From: Gorsachius magnificus | Taxonomy: Eukaryota > Chordata > Aves > Pelecaniformes > Ardeidae | DNA length: 64,000 bases | Assembly: GCA_034008185.1 (NCBI GenBank) | Contig: CM067109.1 | Coordinates: forward strand, 57,002,801-57,066,800 | Reading direction: 5' to 3' | Part shown: piece by piece, positions 46,001 to 58,200 of the stretch | How positions within the stretch are numbered: position 1 is the first letter of the stretch | How the letters are laid out: the number at the start of each line of letters is the position of its first letter | Translations under genes and position numbers: made by a program | Notes under the pieces: generated by a model | What the model saw: the letters and a program-made list of their open reading frames with translations, nothing else | What the model was told of the DNA's origin: nothing | The model's database searches: none

Positions 46001-49000
46001 AACATTCAATGTGTTGTTTTGGCACACTGGAACCATCGGTGGAAAGACTTAGTGAATAATACTCAGAGAATATTACAAACAAAACCAGGGAAATACATCA
46101 CTATGAGACAGACTGAAGTAGGCTGACTACTTAATTCTGCCTGTGCCAACAATTTCAGAAGTATGTTTATTGCAACACTGGTGTTTTTCTCATCTATTTT
46201 CATCAAGAGGTTTTGAATCTTCATTGAACTGTACATAAGAGAAACTGCCTTTTAAAAGCAGGAGGTTGTGTAAAATGTTAGTATTGGATACTGTGTGTGA
46301 CCATAGCAAAGTCAAACGTGATTGACTCTCTAGTGCTTGACATGGTGTAATAGGGTTTCTGTTGTTTATGCATGTCAAACTGTAGTTTCCAATTCTAACA
46401 AACTCCTGTAGTTCCAGTTCTGCCATGAATTAGCAAAAATCAGAGCTTTCCATTCTACTCTCATTTGGTAATAACACTGGCAATTAAGGAATAAGGCACC
46501 AGCCACAAACAAAGAAGCAGTTCCTGCCTTAATGAGTTTGTGGTCTGAATTCAACAGGGCTGATGGTCACCAGCTGTTTTACAGCATTGTACTTGTATGT
46601 TCATCTTAAATTGAAATTCCTCATGAAATGTAGTTTCACTAGCTTGGGGGGCTTTCTCTTTTTGTGAGTATACTGGAGATCAGAATTAGGATCTATATAT
46701 GATTTATATTTACACAAATTTGTGAAGACTCATTTTCTACATGACTGTCTTTAAAACCAGATGCTTTCACTTCTTCTGCCCACAGAAGTCTCCATTTCTG
46801 GCAGTTGGTTGGGAATTCCTCTATGTGAAGAAAACCAGCACAGGTAGTTCTTGATTACAAATTATTTCCGTGAAGAACTTTGTTATGTTTTCTGCATAAT
46901 GTCTTTCATACTAAAATTATATTTTCTGATGGGTACCACGTTTCTCCACATGTCTGCAGAAAGGAACAGCTGCTGCTTTCACACTCATGTTTTGCATGAA
47001 GCTGTGTGCAGCAATAATGAAAAGCTCCTGACAGGCCTGAATCTGAGGACTCCAAGCAGGAAGACTTTGTTGATCATGGCATACCTTTTTGGCGTAGAAT
47101 TGCACATGTCTTTTCCATCAAATTTCTGGCTTCTTCAAAATGAGACAGCTTGTCTCAGTAGAAATACACTCACTTTGCATACGGACTGTAGCTTTTAATA
47201 AGCATTTTACTTTACTGCTGACACATCCATGCCAAGTACTAAACTGACCATGACCTTTTCAGCTCAGCTCAGACTTGTCAACATCTTTGCATGGCATTAT
47301 CCCTTTAAACATGGTTTACTTTTATTTTAACTCACTCCTTACTTGGGGATACTGGACATCTAATCTCTTATTCTACAGATTTTGCACTAATTATGACCAA
47401 ACCCTGCAAGTGTTTACAGTGCCTACTACTATGGTGAATAACTAGCATGGTGTCTCTTTTAATATACTTATACATAACCTAAGAGGAAATCACAGTGCTT
47501 AGTCAGTCCACAACTAGAAAATGTCCCATTTTAGGGAAGGAAAATGCAGTGTCTCCAGAGCCCAATAAAAAGGCACAGGCCCTGTGTCAAGTTTTCTATC
47601 CCTGTGGTCACAACAGGGGTGCACCGTATGATTCTTGTCGTGTTGAGCAGATAACCTTCAGCAAGGACATAAGGGTACGTGGAAGTACTCTGGCATACAG
47701 GAGCATAAGGAGTTAATCTAAACCTTTTATTTTTAAAGGAAACTTGTTCCTTTAAAAAAAAAAACCCACTGTCTCAGGGTTTTTTGTGTTCTCACTTGCA
47801 CTCCAGCCCTGTGCTTTCTGGAGACTTCGTATCGAACAGGAACTCATGAGGACTGCTCTTCAATGCCATCACCTTGTGCATTTGAGCCCCCTGCCATTCT
47901 GTGCCATCAGGGCCCTGCAACTGGTGTAAGAAAATACAGTGATTGCAAATTTCTTATGAGTAAGCTTCTGCAGTCCTTCCTCAGGTCTTGAGTCTCATCT
48001 TTCTGTTATACTAGGGTGTTTGTTTGGCTGGCTGATGTAAGCAAAAATAAATGAAGTCCTGGTGTGTTTATTAAGGCAAAATGGTCAGTGGTTTGCCCCA
48101 AATCCATAGTGGTTTTTGCATACAAGCCAGTATCCATGAAGAATTAGGCCATCCTAGATTTGTAATGATCTTTGTTTTCAGTGTGAATGAAAATAGTTTC
48201 CCATAAAGGTAAACTCAATTAAAAAGTATTTATTCAAACCTAGTAAGGAATTAATTTCAATTTTTGAGAAGTAACTGTGAAATACAAAGAATTTATTGAT
48301 ATAATCCTTTAAATGGATATACCTAATATAAAGAAGAAATAAAAATATCACAAGTGTCACATCACTTTCTCTAGGAATGGGTAACTTGACTGTTGTAGAG
48401 ATGATAATGCAGAGATAAGTGGATACAGAGGCACCAAACACCCTAAGCAGTTTGAAAATATATTACTTTTAGCTGCATACTAAAGTAACAAGAGTGTTAA
48501 GTGCTTTAAGTTTCACAGATATGCCTGCAATAATAATAAGAATGCTATGCCTGCCACTGAAACTGCTTTGAGATAAGTGATATCTTTTCCAGATCACAAG
48601 AACTGTAACTGTATTAAAGGTCCTTTTCGTGTAAAGAACCTCCTACAAAAAATAGCCACAACCTGTTCTTCTGATAGTGAGTTCAATTCACTACTAAACA
48701 GATGAAAATATTGTTTATTGTGTGAGTATTAATAAAAACTTTACAATGTTAACAAGGTTCAAGGGATTTTCTTTTTTAACCATCACATTTGTGATCTGGA
48801 GGCTGTTCAAATCTTAAACCCCAGATGAAACTTGTTAATCCATGATAATTGAAGCCGTAGACAATATCAGTAGGAATCCATGCAATGTGAAAGTGCCAGG
48901 TTTAGCCCTTGCGCTAAAGACCATTCTAATGTTGTAGCTAAAAGATGATCTAGAGAAAAAGAAATTGTGCTGTAGCTGTGGTGGTCTATGGACACAAGCA

Positions 49001-49452
49001 GGACAATTAAAATTTAATTTTTTCAACTCTACCAGTTGGCTTCCTAAGAGAAAAAAATATCTACTTTCACATCTTGTACCCAGAGAACTGCATGCTATAT
49101 AGTCTTAAAAATGTATTAGATGTGTATAGCTAATGATCCTTCTGGTTTTAAGTTCAGTCACAGAAACGTTAGCTGCACTTAAAAATAGACAACTTCTTTA
49201 GCTTAGGATTTGCTAGGCATTGACATTATTAAATTTGTGGAAAACTGCAAATTAAAATACATTTGTTGTAAACTATAAAGACGTTTATCTAAGCATGGGA
49301 TTTGCTCTCAGCTGTACATGTAAAAAATAAAGCAGACAAATTTATTCTTTAGAAGTTAGTTTCCTTCCTAGGAATTGTAGCTTATGTATTGGGAGCTTCA
49401 CTGAACAGGAATTAACAAACTATATTTTGTTTCATGGTGTATTTTGTGGTGT
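40085..49452. other. About 9.4 kb repeat-poor sequence, no gene supported
   Basis: The longest stretch after the PTAR1 side without a recognised CR1 or LTR. It includes the secretory-type small open frame at 42170-41880 (minus, listed separately) and several GC-richer patches (42.2-42.6, 43.3-43.8 and 44.9-45.2 kb). Their open frames have no recognisable family. No exon of MAMDC2 or CFAP95, the next genes expected from mammalian order, was found. Confidence 0.5.
41880..42170 (-). CDS. Small open frame with signal-peptide-like start, unknown and doubtful
   Basis: A 96-codon frame with a true ATG (42170-42168; G at -3). It begins MKGTIPVLLQHACLLLMLLH and then CQACSHARV. The first 24 residues have a short basic start, a Leu-rich core and small residues at -3/-1 of a possible cleavage site (ACS/H), as in a secretory signal. 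A KKR cluster follows at residues 39-41, then a Ser-rich stretch. The DNA after that Lys pair, AAAAG/GTGTGT, is also a plausible splice donor, so it could be a first exon. No family is recognised and there is no CpG promoter. Most likely a chance frame, but worth a look. Confidence 0.15.
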   Translation of the reverse strand: MKGTIPVLLQHACLLLMLLHCQACSHARVHEALCARSSKKRCVSSASSSGETSGLTEITGRDIPDLSDYLMQLLRIADTSILKVLFVTIARCQNNY

Positions 49453-50216
49453 ACAACCTCATGAAGTTCAACAGTAAGTACCAAGTCTTGCACTGGGGGA
49501 GGCACAACCCCATGCACCATCAGATGCTGGGGGCTGAGCACCTTACCTGCAGGTCCTGGTGGACACCAAGTCGACCATGAGCCAGCAATGCGTCCTTGTG
49601 GCAAAAAAAAAAAATCAACAGCATCCTGGGCTGCACTGGCAGCAGGCAGAGGGAGGTGATCCTTCCCCTCTACTCAGCACTGGTGAGGCCACACCTGGAG
49701 CACTCGGTCCAGTTCTGGGCTCCCCAGCACAAGAGAGACATGGACATACTGGAGAGAACCCGTCGATGGGCCACAGAGATGATGAAGGGACCGGAGCACC
49801 TCTCTCCTGTGAGGAGAGGTTGAGAGAGCTGGGACTGTTCAGCCTGGAGCAGAGAAGGCTCAGGGGGGATCTTATCGATGTGTACAAATACCTGAAGGGA
49901 GGGTGCAAAGAGGACAGAGCCGGGCTCTTCCAGTGGTGCCCAGTGGTAGGACCAGAGGCAGTGGCAACAGAATGAACCACAGGAGGTTCTCTCTAAACAT
50001 CAGGAAAGACTTTTTCACTGTGAGGGAGACCAAGCATTGTCACAGGTTGCCCAGGGAGCTTGTGGAGTCTCCATCCTTGGAGATATTCAAACACCGCCTG
50101 GAGATGGTCCTGGGCAACTGGCTGTGGGCATCCCTGATTGAGGAGGTGGGTTGGACCAGATGGCCTCCAGAGGTCCCTTCCAACCTCAACCATTCTGTTA
50201 TTCTGTGATTCTGTGT
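49453..50216 (+). mobile_element. CR1 LINE, young copy, 5'-truncated
   Basis: Reads the RT C-terminal region and 3' [45 protein letters not shown]-type [20 protein letters not shown], then FSLNIRKDFFTVRETKHCH. It ends CATTCTGTTATTCTGTGATT CTGTG. Very close to the split copy at 26279-27616, from which it differs by small deletions (about 40 bp near 49545 and about 12 bp near 49640). Frames are broken, so the copy is dead. Confidence 0.94.
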
Positions 50217-51671
50217 ATGGTTCCTGCCTAGGGTCTTCAATGAAACATTGCTCCAGTCACTCACATTTTGTTTCATAGACTGATTTTTATGTTACAGAGA
50301 TGTCTGTAACTGCCATTTAGTGATGTTGCATCATAATATATTATGAAATATATAAGACAAGTTTTCAAGGGAAAAGCATAGAGATAAGAAATTTAAAATT
50401 AAGAGTAGCAGAAAAGGGAACAATGTACCACAATAGCAAATATACTGAATTGTCAGGTGAAGTTGATTGCAAAAGCTTGAATGGATTAAGTCACTGCAAA
50501 CGTGAAGTTATTGAATATATAACCAAGGTCTGTTGATTTTTAAAACTTGGCATTGTTAAATGGCCCCTGTGGTTGTCTAAGACAGTTTAACTTCTGTTGG
50601 TTGTATGTAGGAAATATGCCAATCAGGATTATTCTCCATCTGCTTTTGTTCACAGTTGCTACCGTTGTGGCACAAGTTTCTCTTGCAAGCTGCATCTTTT
50701 CCATCAGGGCAGTCTGTTTCTTTGCAAACATCACAACATGCCAATTGATATAACAAGGGAAAATGAGGCTGCTACATGTGATTCTACCTCATGAAAAGTA
50801 GCTGCAGTACATGCTTGGATTTCTTTGCTCTTGCAGCTAGTTTCATCTTCCTTTTCTGTCCCCCCTGCTGTCCAGTATGGGTTAGATCTTCTTGCCCATC
50901 TTCCTCCTTCATATTCCTCCCTTTTTCTAACACTTTTCCTTCAGTCTGGCTGTTCCTTGCTATCTTATGACATCATTGACCGACATGTGGTAAAACTACA
51001 CAGGTGTTCAAAATGCCTGATAAATATGCCTGGTGAACACAGATGTGCCCTGCTTCCTCCACCTCCCAAGAGCAACACAGCATATTCTTTTACCCAAAGT
51101 GACTAGCTCTCTGCTCGGAATGAGAGAGGGTCTGGGAAGATCCATGCCTGCTCTCACCCTCTGTGTCATGACCCCATGTCATGTCTCTATGTCACCATGC
51201 CTTTGGGGCACCTCAGCTCGCAGTATTGGGATAGGTTCTGCAATTCTGCCTGGGTGTATGGCTGTCTCACAAGCAAGGATGGAGTTTCTTTTCTCCCTAT
51301 CTTTTTCTGACTGTCACCAAAACAAAAGTCAGGTGTGATGCATTCTTTTAAGGTAACTTAAAACTGAAATGTTGTGATTTCCCCAAGAGGGGTTATTAGA
51401 CAAAATTAAGCAAATAATTTGCTGTAGTGCTCAATTATTCTGTTGCATTCTTTGCTGTTTCTATCTAATGCCTAGTGCTTCTACAAGTCTTTGGATTAAG
51501 CTGGAGGAAAAATCACAGCTGTTTTTTTATTGATTATGGTATTTTTATTCCTAAAAGGCTGTAAATAAGAAGGATGAAGTAGAAGTTAATATGAGATTTT
51601 TTTTTTCACCCTCTCTTTTGGAATTCATAATTTAAGCTGCAAGCACCCTTTACCATTTAATTATCCATTGC
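50217..51671. other. About 1.5 kb, no gene supported
   Basis: Contains a plus-strand frame (50597-51106, one TGA at 50792) rich in Cys and His, described as a finding. Otherwise no recognised feature. Confidence 0.5.
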
Positions 51672-52545
51672 AGCATGGGGAGCAAACAGGAGGAATTAGA
51701 GGTCTGTGTGCAGTTGCAGGGCTACGGTCTCACTGCAGCTACGGTGATGTACTGGGATAGCTCATATGACTGGAGTGCTGCAATGGATGGATGCAGGCTC
51801 ACTAGGAAAGACAGGCTGGGAAAGTGAAGAGATGGAGTTGCCCTTCGTATGAGAGAGCAACAGGGGCACATACAGGTCTACCTTGTGATGGCAGATGCAC
51901 ATGGGTGATGTTGTGGCATCTGCTACAGAGCAGATGCTCAGGAAAAAGAAATAGATAAGGTCTCCTTCAGACAACTGGAAGAAGCTTCACTTTCACATGC
52001 CCTGGCCCTCATGGAGGACATCAGTCACCCTGACACCCACTGGAGGGTTAATGCGGAAGAGCACAAGCAATTCAGGAATTTTCTGGACTGCACTGCTGAC
52101 AATTTCCTCACACAGGTGACTGAGGAGCCAAAGAGGGGAGAAGCTCTGCTGCTCCTGATACTTCCACAGAAAAACTTGTTGGGAATGTGAATGCTGGGAG
52201 CAGCCACGGCTGCAGTGACCATGAGATGGTGGAGTTCTACAAGTACAGGTACAAATGCCTGATGAGAGGAATAAAGAAGATGGAGCCAGACTTTTCTAGC
52301 AGTGCCCAGTGACAGGACAAGAGGCAGCAGACACAAACTGAAACGGGAAACTTTTTATCGTTTGGACGATGCAACACAGGAGCAAGTTTCTTAGGCAGGT
52401 GGTAGAGTCTTTATTCTTAGAGATATTCAAAACCCAACTGGGCAATGGACCTGGATGTAGCTGACCCTGCTTGAGCAGGAGTCTGGATTTCATGATTTCC
52501 AGAGGTGCCTTCCAGCCTCTGCAATTTTGTCATGTGAATCTGTGA
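51672..52545 (+). mobile_element. CR1 LINE with endonuclease segment and internal deletion of RT
   Basis: The 5' half is from the CR1 endonuclease domain: MGSKQEELEVCVQLQGYGL, then YWDSSYDWSAAMDGCRLT, SHPDTHWR, FLDCTADNFLTQV and, at 52208-52237, GCSDHEMVEF, with scattered frameshifts. Just after this it jumps (near 52250) to the 3' part of CR1 (CTGATGAGAGGAATAAAGAA and GCAGTGCCCAGTGACAGG) and ends at about 52545. The whole RT domain is missing, so the copy is an internal deletion derivative. It is the only copy here that reaches the endonuclease. Confidence 0.88.
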
Positions 52546-52721
52546 TCAAAATACATTCCAAAAGAGACTTCATGGTAAGCTTTAGAAAAGCTTACTCTTA
52601 GAGAAATTACATGGAGGAATCCCAGCTGATGAACCCGTTGTAAAGGCTGCTTTATTTAAGATTATAGCAGCATCAGCTGCAAGACACCCTTGTTTAACAC
52701 AGTTGTTTGAAGAATGGTTAC
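52546..52721. other. Spacer between two opposed CR1 copies
   Basis: About 180 bp of unique sequence between the plus-strand CR1 (ending about 52545) and the minus-strand CR1 (3' end at about 52722). The two elements therefore face each other tail to tail. No other feature seen. Confidence 0.6.
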
Positions 52722-53785
52722 AGAATCACACAGAATCACAGAATGGCAAGGGTTGGAAGGGACCTCAGGAGATCATCTAGTCCGAACCCCCCTGTTAAAG
52801 CAGGTTCACCTAGAGCAGGTTGCACAGGACATCATCCAGGCGGGCTTTGAATATCTCCAGAGAAGGAGACTCCACAACCCCCCTGGGCAGCCTGTTCCAG
52901 TGCTCTGGTCACCCTCAAAGTAAAGAAGTTCTTCCGCGTATTTAACTGGAACCTCTTATGCTTCAGTTTGTGTCCATTGCCCCTTGCCCTGTCACTGGGC
53001 TCCACTGAGAAGAGTCTGGCTCCGCCGTCGTGACATCCACCTTTGAGATATTTGTAAGTATTTATGAGATCCCCTCTCAGTCTTCTCTTCTGCAGGCTAA
53101 ACAAGCCCAGCTCTCTCAGCCTTTCCTCATAGGAGAGATGCTCCAGTCCCCTCATCATCTTTGTAGCCCTCCTCTGGACTCTCTCTAGTGGTTCCTCATC
53201 TTTATTGAACTGGGGAGCTCAGAACTGGACACAGTACTCCAGGCGCGGTCTCACCAGGGCAGAGTAGAGGGGGAGGATAACCTACTTCAACATGCTGGCC
53301 ATGGTCCTCTTAATGCGCCCCAGGATGCCATTGGCCTTCTTGGCAACAAGGGCACACTGCTGGCTCATGGTCAGCTTGTCTCCACCAGGACTCCCAGGTC
53401 CCTTTGGCAGAGCTGCTTTCCGCCCCCAGCCTGTACTGGTGCATGGGGTTCGACCTCCCCAGGTGCAGCACTCGACACTTGCCCTTGTTGAACTTTATCA
53501 GGTTCCTTTCTGCCCAATTCTCCAGCCTGTCCAGGTCCCGCTGAATGACAGTGCAGCCTTCCAGCATATCAGCCACTCCTCCCAGTTTTGTGTCATCAGT
53601 GAACTTGCTGAGGGTACACTCTGTCCCCTCGTCCAGGTCATTGATGAACAAGTTGAACAAGACTGGGCTGAGTACTGAGCCCTGGGAACTCCCCTAGCTA
53701 CCGGCCTCCAACTGGACTCTGCGCCACTGATCACAGCCCTCTGAACCCTGTCATTCAGCCAGTTCCCAATCCACCTAACTGTCCA
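52722..53785 (-). mobile_element. CR1 LINE, about 1.06 kb, retains the FADD-type box
   Basis: The 3' tail is at 52722 (CAGAATCACACAGAATCACA, plus sense). The minus-strand reading includes [18 protein letters not shown], then [15 protein letters not shown] with the catalytic D-D pair, [20 protein letters not shown] and [18 protein letters not shown]. One to two frameshifts are visible, for example after the GAESS segment. The 5' truncation is near 53785 within the RT palm. A different subfamily from the 26/49 kb pair. Confidence 0.94.
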
Positions 53786-54529
53786 AATCTTCTTTGTAAT
53801 AATTTGCTTAAAAGAAATTCCAGAAAATTCATGTGTTACTACATGATAATTCCTGACTAATTTGGCAGGAACTTTAGCACAGCATGATCCAATTAGTCCA
53901 CTGTTTAATGAAAGGCACTAAGTTATACACTGTAAGTATTCATTTTGAGCATTAAGCAGGTGCACAGCAGGGTATGGGAGAAGAGTGGAAGCTGCTTTCC
54001 AAGCATTCAGTTAGGTGTAGTCCAGGCTCTCTCACAAATTGCTACCAAAGACAGAGTGGATGAGAGGAGGAAAGGAGCTTGAGGGGTGATGACATTTAGT
54101 TCCACTCCTGGGAATCAGGAATGGATTTTAGGAGTCTTGTGGAGTCTCACAGTTACTGGCTGACACTTAGTGAGGTCTCCAGTCACCAAACCCTTTTCCA
54201 CAGAGCTGGCAAACACAGTTTCCTATGGGATAATTTTTTATATGACTCCATGCCCTCAAAAAGCACAGGAAAACCTGTTTTCTGTTTGATATGGAACCTT
54301 TTTTAAGACAATTGAATTAAATTACTACTTTGATCATATCTTTGTTTTGGAGTGTTTTTATACAAGCACAGGAAAAGCAGAAGGCTGGAGTAGAAGAGCA
54401 GAGGAGGAGGAAGTGTCCACACCCTTTCAGTAACCCAGTGGTGACAGGCTGAAGTCCAAATCCTCACTTTTGGACCCCAACCCATGGTCTTGAACAGAGA
54501 CTTTCCTTCAGATCACTCTTACTGGTCAC
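53786..54529. other. About 0.75 kb, no feature seen
   Basis: Unique sequence between two CR1 copies. No coding or repeat signal supported. Confidence 0.55.
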
Positions 54530-55067
54530 TGGAAGTGAGGAGAGACCCCATCTCCCAGGGTATAGTGTCCCTTTACTCAGTGCTTGTTCAACCATGCCCA
54601 GAGCACTGTGTCTAATTGTGGTCCCCCTAGTACAGGACAGACATCAATAAATTGGAGTGACTTTAGCAGAGGTTGACAAAGATAGCTAGGTTCTGGAGCT
54701 CTTGCCCTGTGAGGAGACACTATTGGACTAGAGCTGGTTTAGTGAGGAGAAGGGAAAGCATTGGGGGCACCCAATAGTAGCCCTTGCACCCACAAGGAGG
54801 TTAACAAGTGAGAGAAAATGGTCATAAATTGAAACAGGTAAAATTCAACTGGACATAACAAAAAAATATAAAAAATTCATCCAATAGGACACCCAAGCAA
54901 TGCAGCTGGGGTGCAGAGAGGCTGCATCATCTCCATCCGTGGAGGTTTTTATGCCCTGACTATATAGAGTTCTGAGCAACCCAGTCTGAGTTCAGAGCTG
55001 TCCTTGCTTTGTCAGGCGTTTGAACCAGAGAGCTCTCTGCCAGACTGAGTGATTCTGTGATCCTATG
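54530..55067 (+). mobile_element. CR1 LINE, old and diverged
   Basis: Recognised from the CR1 order rather than close identity: GAGAGACCCCATCTCCCAGG and GTGTCTAATTGTGGTCCCCC, then GTGAGGAGACACTATTGGAC. The end is TGCTTTGTCAGGCGTTTGAACC and GAGTGATTCTGTGATCCTATG. No reading frame survives. An early CR1 subfamily. Confidence 0.8.
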
Positions 55068-55164
55068 TTTTGCATCTATCTCCCCCATTCAAAACATCAT
55101 GTTTTCTCTACATAAAGTGAAAGCTCTCCAGGACAGACTGCGAGAAGCTCAGACCCCAAATACC

Positions 55165-55290
55165 CTATGTCCCAGTGGCAAAGGCACTCTTCTAGCAGGT
55201 GGAAGATCCCAGTTCAAATCAGGCAGAAAGAATGCTGAACTGAGACACTGCATTTCCCAGGACAACACTGTAAGGCTAGTTTGGCAATCA
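55165..55290. repeat. tRNA-like inverted pair, probable ancient SINE relic
   Basis: 55168-55225 looks like a tRNA-derived promoter: an A-box-like CCCAGTGGCAAAGGCACTC and, about 32 bp on, a B-box-like AGTTCAAATC. Directly after it, 55232-55282 reads like the same unit in reverse (GAACTGAGACACTGCATTTC, CCAGGACAACACTGTAAGG), so the two halves form an imperfect inverted pair. Similar palindromic tRNA-like units occur scattered through amniote genomes. A further A-box-like piece in reverse (ACTAACATACTGGGCTATT) lies at about 55446-55464. Not a functional tRNA: the stems do not close. Confidence 0.4.
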
Positions 55291-58200
55291 CCCAACTAGG
55301 AAGATTAGTGGTGTCCACACAGCCTAGATGGTTTTGCAATGACACCAAGTGCTTAGCATGCAAATGCATATTTATTGAAAGAATGATTTTGCCAAAAAAA
55401 GAAAGATTCACCTTGTCCTCATAACAACTATTTTCTGTGTAATGACTAACATACTGGGCTATTTTGTTGTTCTCTGGTGAGCTTTCCCAGCATGCTCTCC
55501 TCTCATCCAGCTTGGTTAAAGCTCCTTCATCTCTGTTGGGACAGTCTGAGAAGGCTGATCTGAAGTGCTCCAGGATGCACCACTTCAGCCAGTGGCTGAT
55601 CAACCATAGCAACAGAAGACAGAGAGCAGGCATGAAGAAGAGAAGGGATTTTATGGGGTGAGAGAAGCTCCTGTATGTAAGAGGTAAATAGAGCGCTGAA
55701 GATCAACATGGTGGCTTTCCTTTCTTTTGTCTGTTACGCACAGTGCAATACAAGTAGCAGCAGTACACGGTCCTATTTACTCTCCCATCCAGTGTGTCAA
55801 ATCTAACCTGCAGGGAACACTTCTATGGCCCTTTCAGCCCATGGCTTCCCTGCCTTGTAGAAGGTGATCTGAGTAACACAGTAAGCTGTCATATAACTTG
55901 GACTGATGGGCACCATCAGTTCATATTATTATTAACAACCAGTTACTTGTCAGTTGGGGTGATGATTTCCAGATCCTCAGCTAAATTCACATCAGTGTAA
56001 AGGAGATGAATAGAAAATTAATCAGGAGATAAGGGTTGCTGTGCTGACAGAGCCCAGCTCTTCCTTTTCATACCCCCAGGTCTGGACAGAGAAGTGTGTG
56101 CCCTGGTGCTTGGAAAAGATGGAGAACTGATGAGCAGTAGATGGCTCAGACCCAGTCTAAAGCAGCCAATGAAATCATTGCTATGTCGTGGTGACAGCTG
56201 TCAAATCTGGGTGGGAACCCTGCTCTGGAGCTCTGCAGGAGACCAGCTCTTGTTGACTCACCCGGAACTGAGTACCTCATCACTTACTCTGGTTTGTTCC
56301 CTAGCTGGCTACAGAAGTTGGCACATCGTAAGCATAAATCTCTCTGTGAGCTCTGGCCTTGGGGGTGGTACTGGGCAAACAACAGAAAGAGGCTGTTTAG
56401 GTACTGCTATGCCTGCCAGATGAGGCACAAAGTTTAGTGGGACTCACAGCATGTCTCAGAAGATGATCAAGCAACAATTGATGTCTAGAAACTGATGGAA
56501 ACGGGGGATCTGGCAGCTTGCTAGTTATTGAACCCATCTTGTCATGATGCTAGAACTAAAAATGGAATATTGCTAACCAGATGAGAACACAACTCATAGA
56601 GAAATACACGTATTTTGTAAGCCAGTCATAAGACTCAGTCCACGACAGCACATTGTTGTGGCAACCTCATACCCAGTGTCATTAGTTATTAGTCATTTTC
56701 CTCCTTGGACCTTGCCCTCTACTGTAATCCTCACTCACTGCTTTTGTCTCTACATAGTTACAAGGAAGCCACATCTGTCAGTTTGTTGGCAACCAAAATG
56801 TGTTTGTTTACCATGAACCACAACGTTTGGTGTAAAGACCACTACTTGCATATCTGATCATTTTGGCCTGGTGTGAGATGTCCAGTGTGCATACAGAGAT
56901 TGTTTGCAGGCATTGATCAAACCAGCTGACAGTGCAAACCACAGCCACAAGAAGGGATGTAATTTTGGCTTTTCTTTTTTTGTCTAAGTGAAAAACTTTA
57001 GAATAAATAGCCTCATCTGTTTGCTAGCTTTAAAAACAGGAAGAAAAGCCTCTAAAGTTTCTAGATTTACTTTTTTTTTTGTTGTCTTTTTTTGTTTAGA
57101 GATTATCTGTATGACTCAGTCATTCCTTCTGCTAAGCAGGGAGAATTCATAATGTCCGACAGTTGCCCCTAATAATTCCTGGGGAACAAATATTTTAACC
57201 TGAGGAATAAATTTTTTTGTCCTTGCAGATTTTCAAATTGGCAAGGCTTTTTTGGTTGGAAAGAGAATCAGGAATGACAAGATAGTGCTGTCTCTTTCAT
57301 GGAACCTGGCTTTTGAAGACAAGAACATACAGGGATTTTTCTGTGCCTCTGAGGTTTAAGACATTTATATCCATTATTTGGATCCTATCCTCCCTTAAAT
57401 TCTGCTACATAATGTTTCAGGTTGGGAAGCTTCACTCTTCTCACACCAGCTGCAGGAAAAATCAGGAAGAACTAGAGTGAAGTATAAAATTGGTATATGA
57501 AACTCCAATCGGCCCTTAAATCTTTAAATGATGTTGAAAACATAAACATCTGTGCTCATTAGCATGCTTTTTTCTTGCTGAGGAACTAAATGGATGATTC
57601 CAACCAACGAATAACCAACACTTTCATCCCTCTCCTTTCTACTTCCAACAATTTCCTTTCTCATACCTTTGCAATAACCGCTGCCTTGAAGATTTTCAAC
57701 ACTGCTCGAGTGCCGCAAAATTTGCAGACCAAAACAAATTGGTGTAACAGGAAAAAAAAGACCAGTTATCCCCATGAAACAGGGTGAATGTCAGGATCAG
57801 TTGGATATGCAAGAACACTGTGGAGCTGCCATTCAGGTTTTTCATCAGGTAAGTAACAAGTTATGACCTGTATTCAAAGTAAGCGATACATTACAGAGAT
57901 CTTTATTTGTTGTATGCAGTCTGTTGAAATACTGGCACTTAACATGAGCAGGCTGGGGGGGAGCCCTGTGGCAGTACCTGCCTGTACAGCTTTACATACT
58001 TATTTATCTTGTGGTCTGTACATTTATGGTATGTGTCAAACTGAAAAACGAGGAGCAGCTGGAGCTGCCTCGTTCGGAGGGTTGTAGAAGTTAAGCTGAC
58101 TTTTTGTGGTAATTGGCCATCTCAAGCATGAGTGAGTATCCCGATTTCCTTTGCCGTTGAAGTCAGATAGAGTATTCTTCACTTGGATATGAATTTGTAA

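Noticed and set aside
55214..55633. 139-codon minus-strand frame
   Set aside because: It overlaps the tRNA-like repeat and shows no domain; chance frame.
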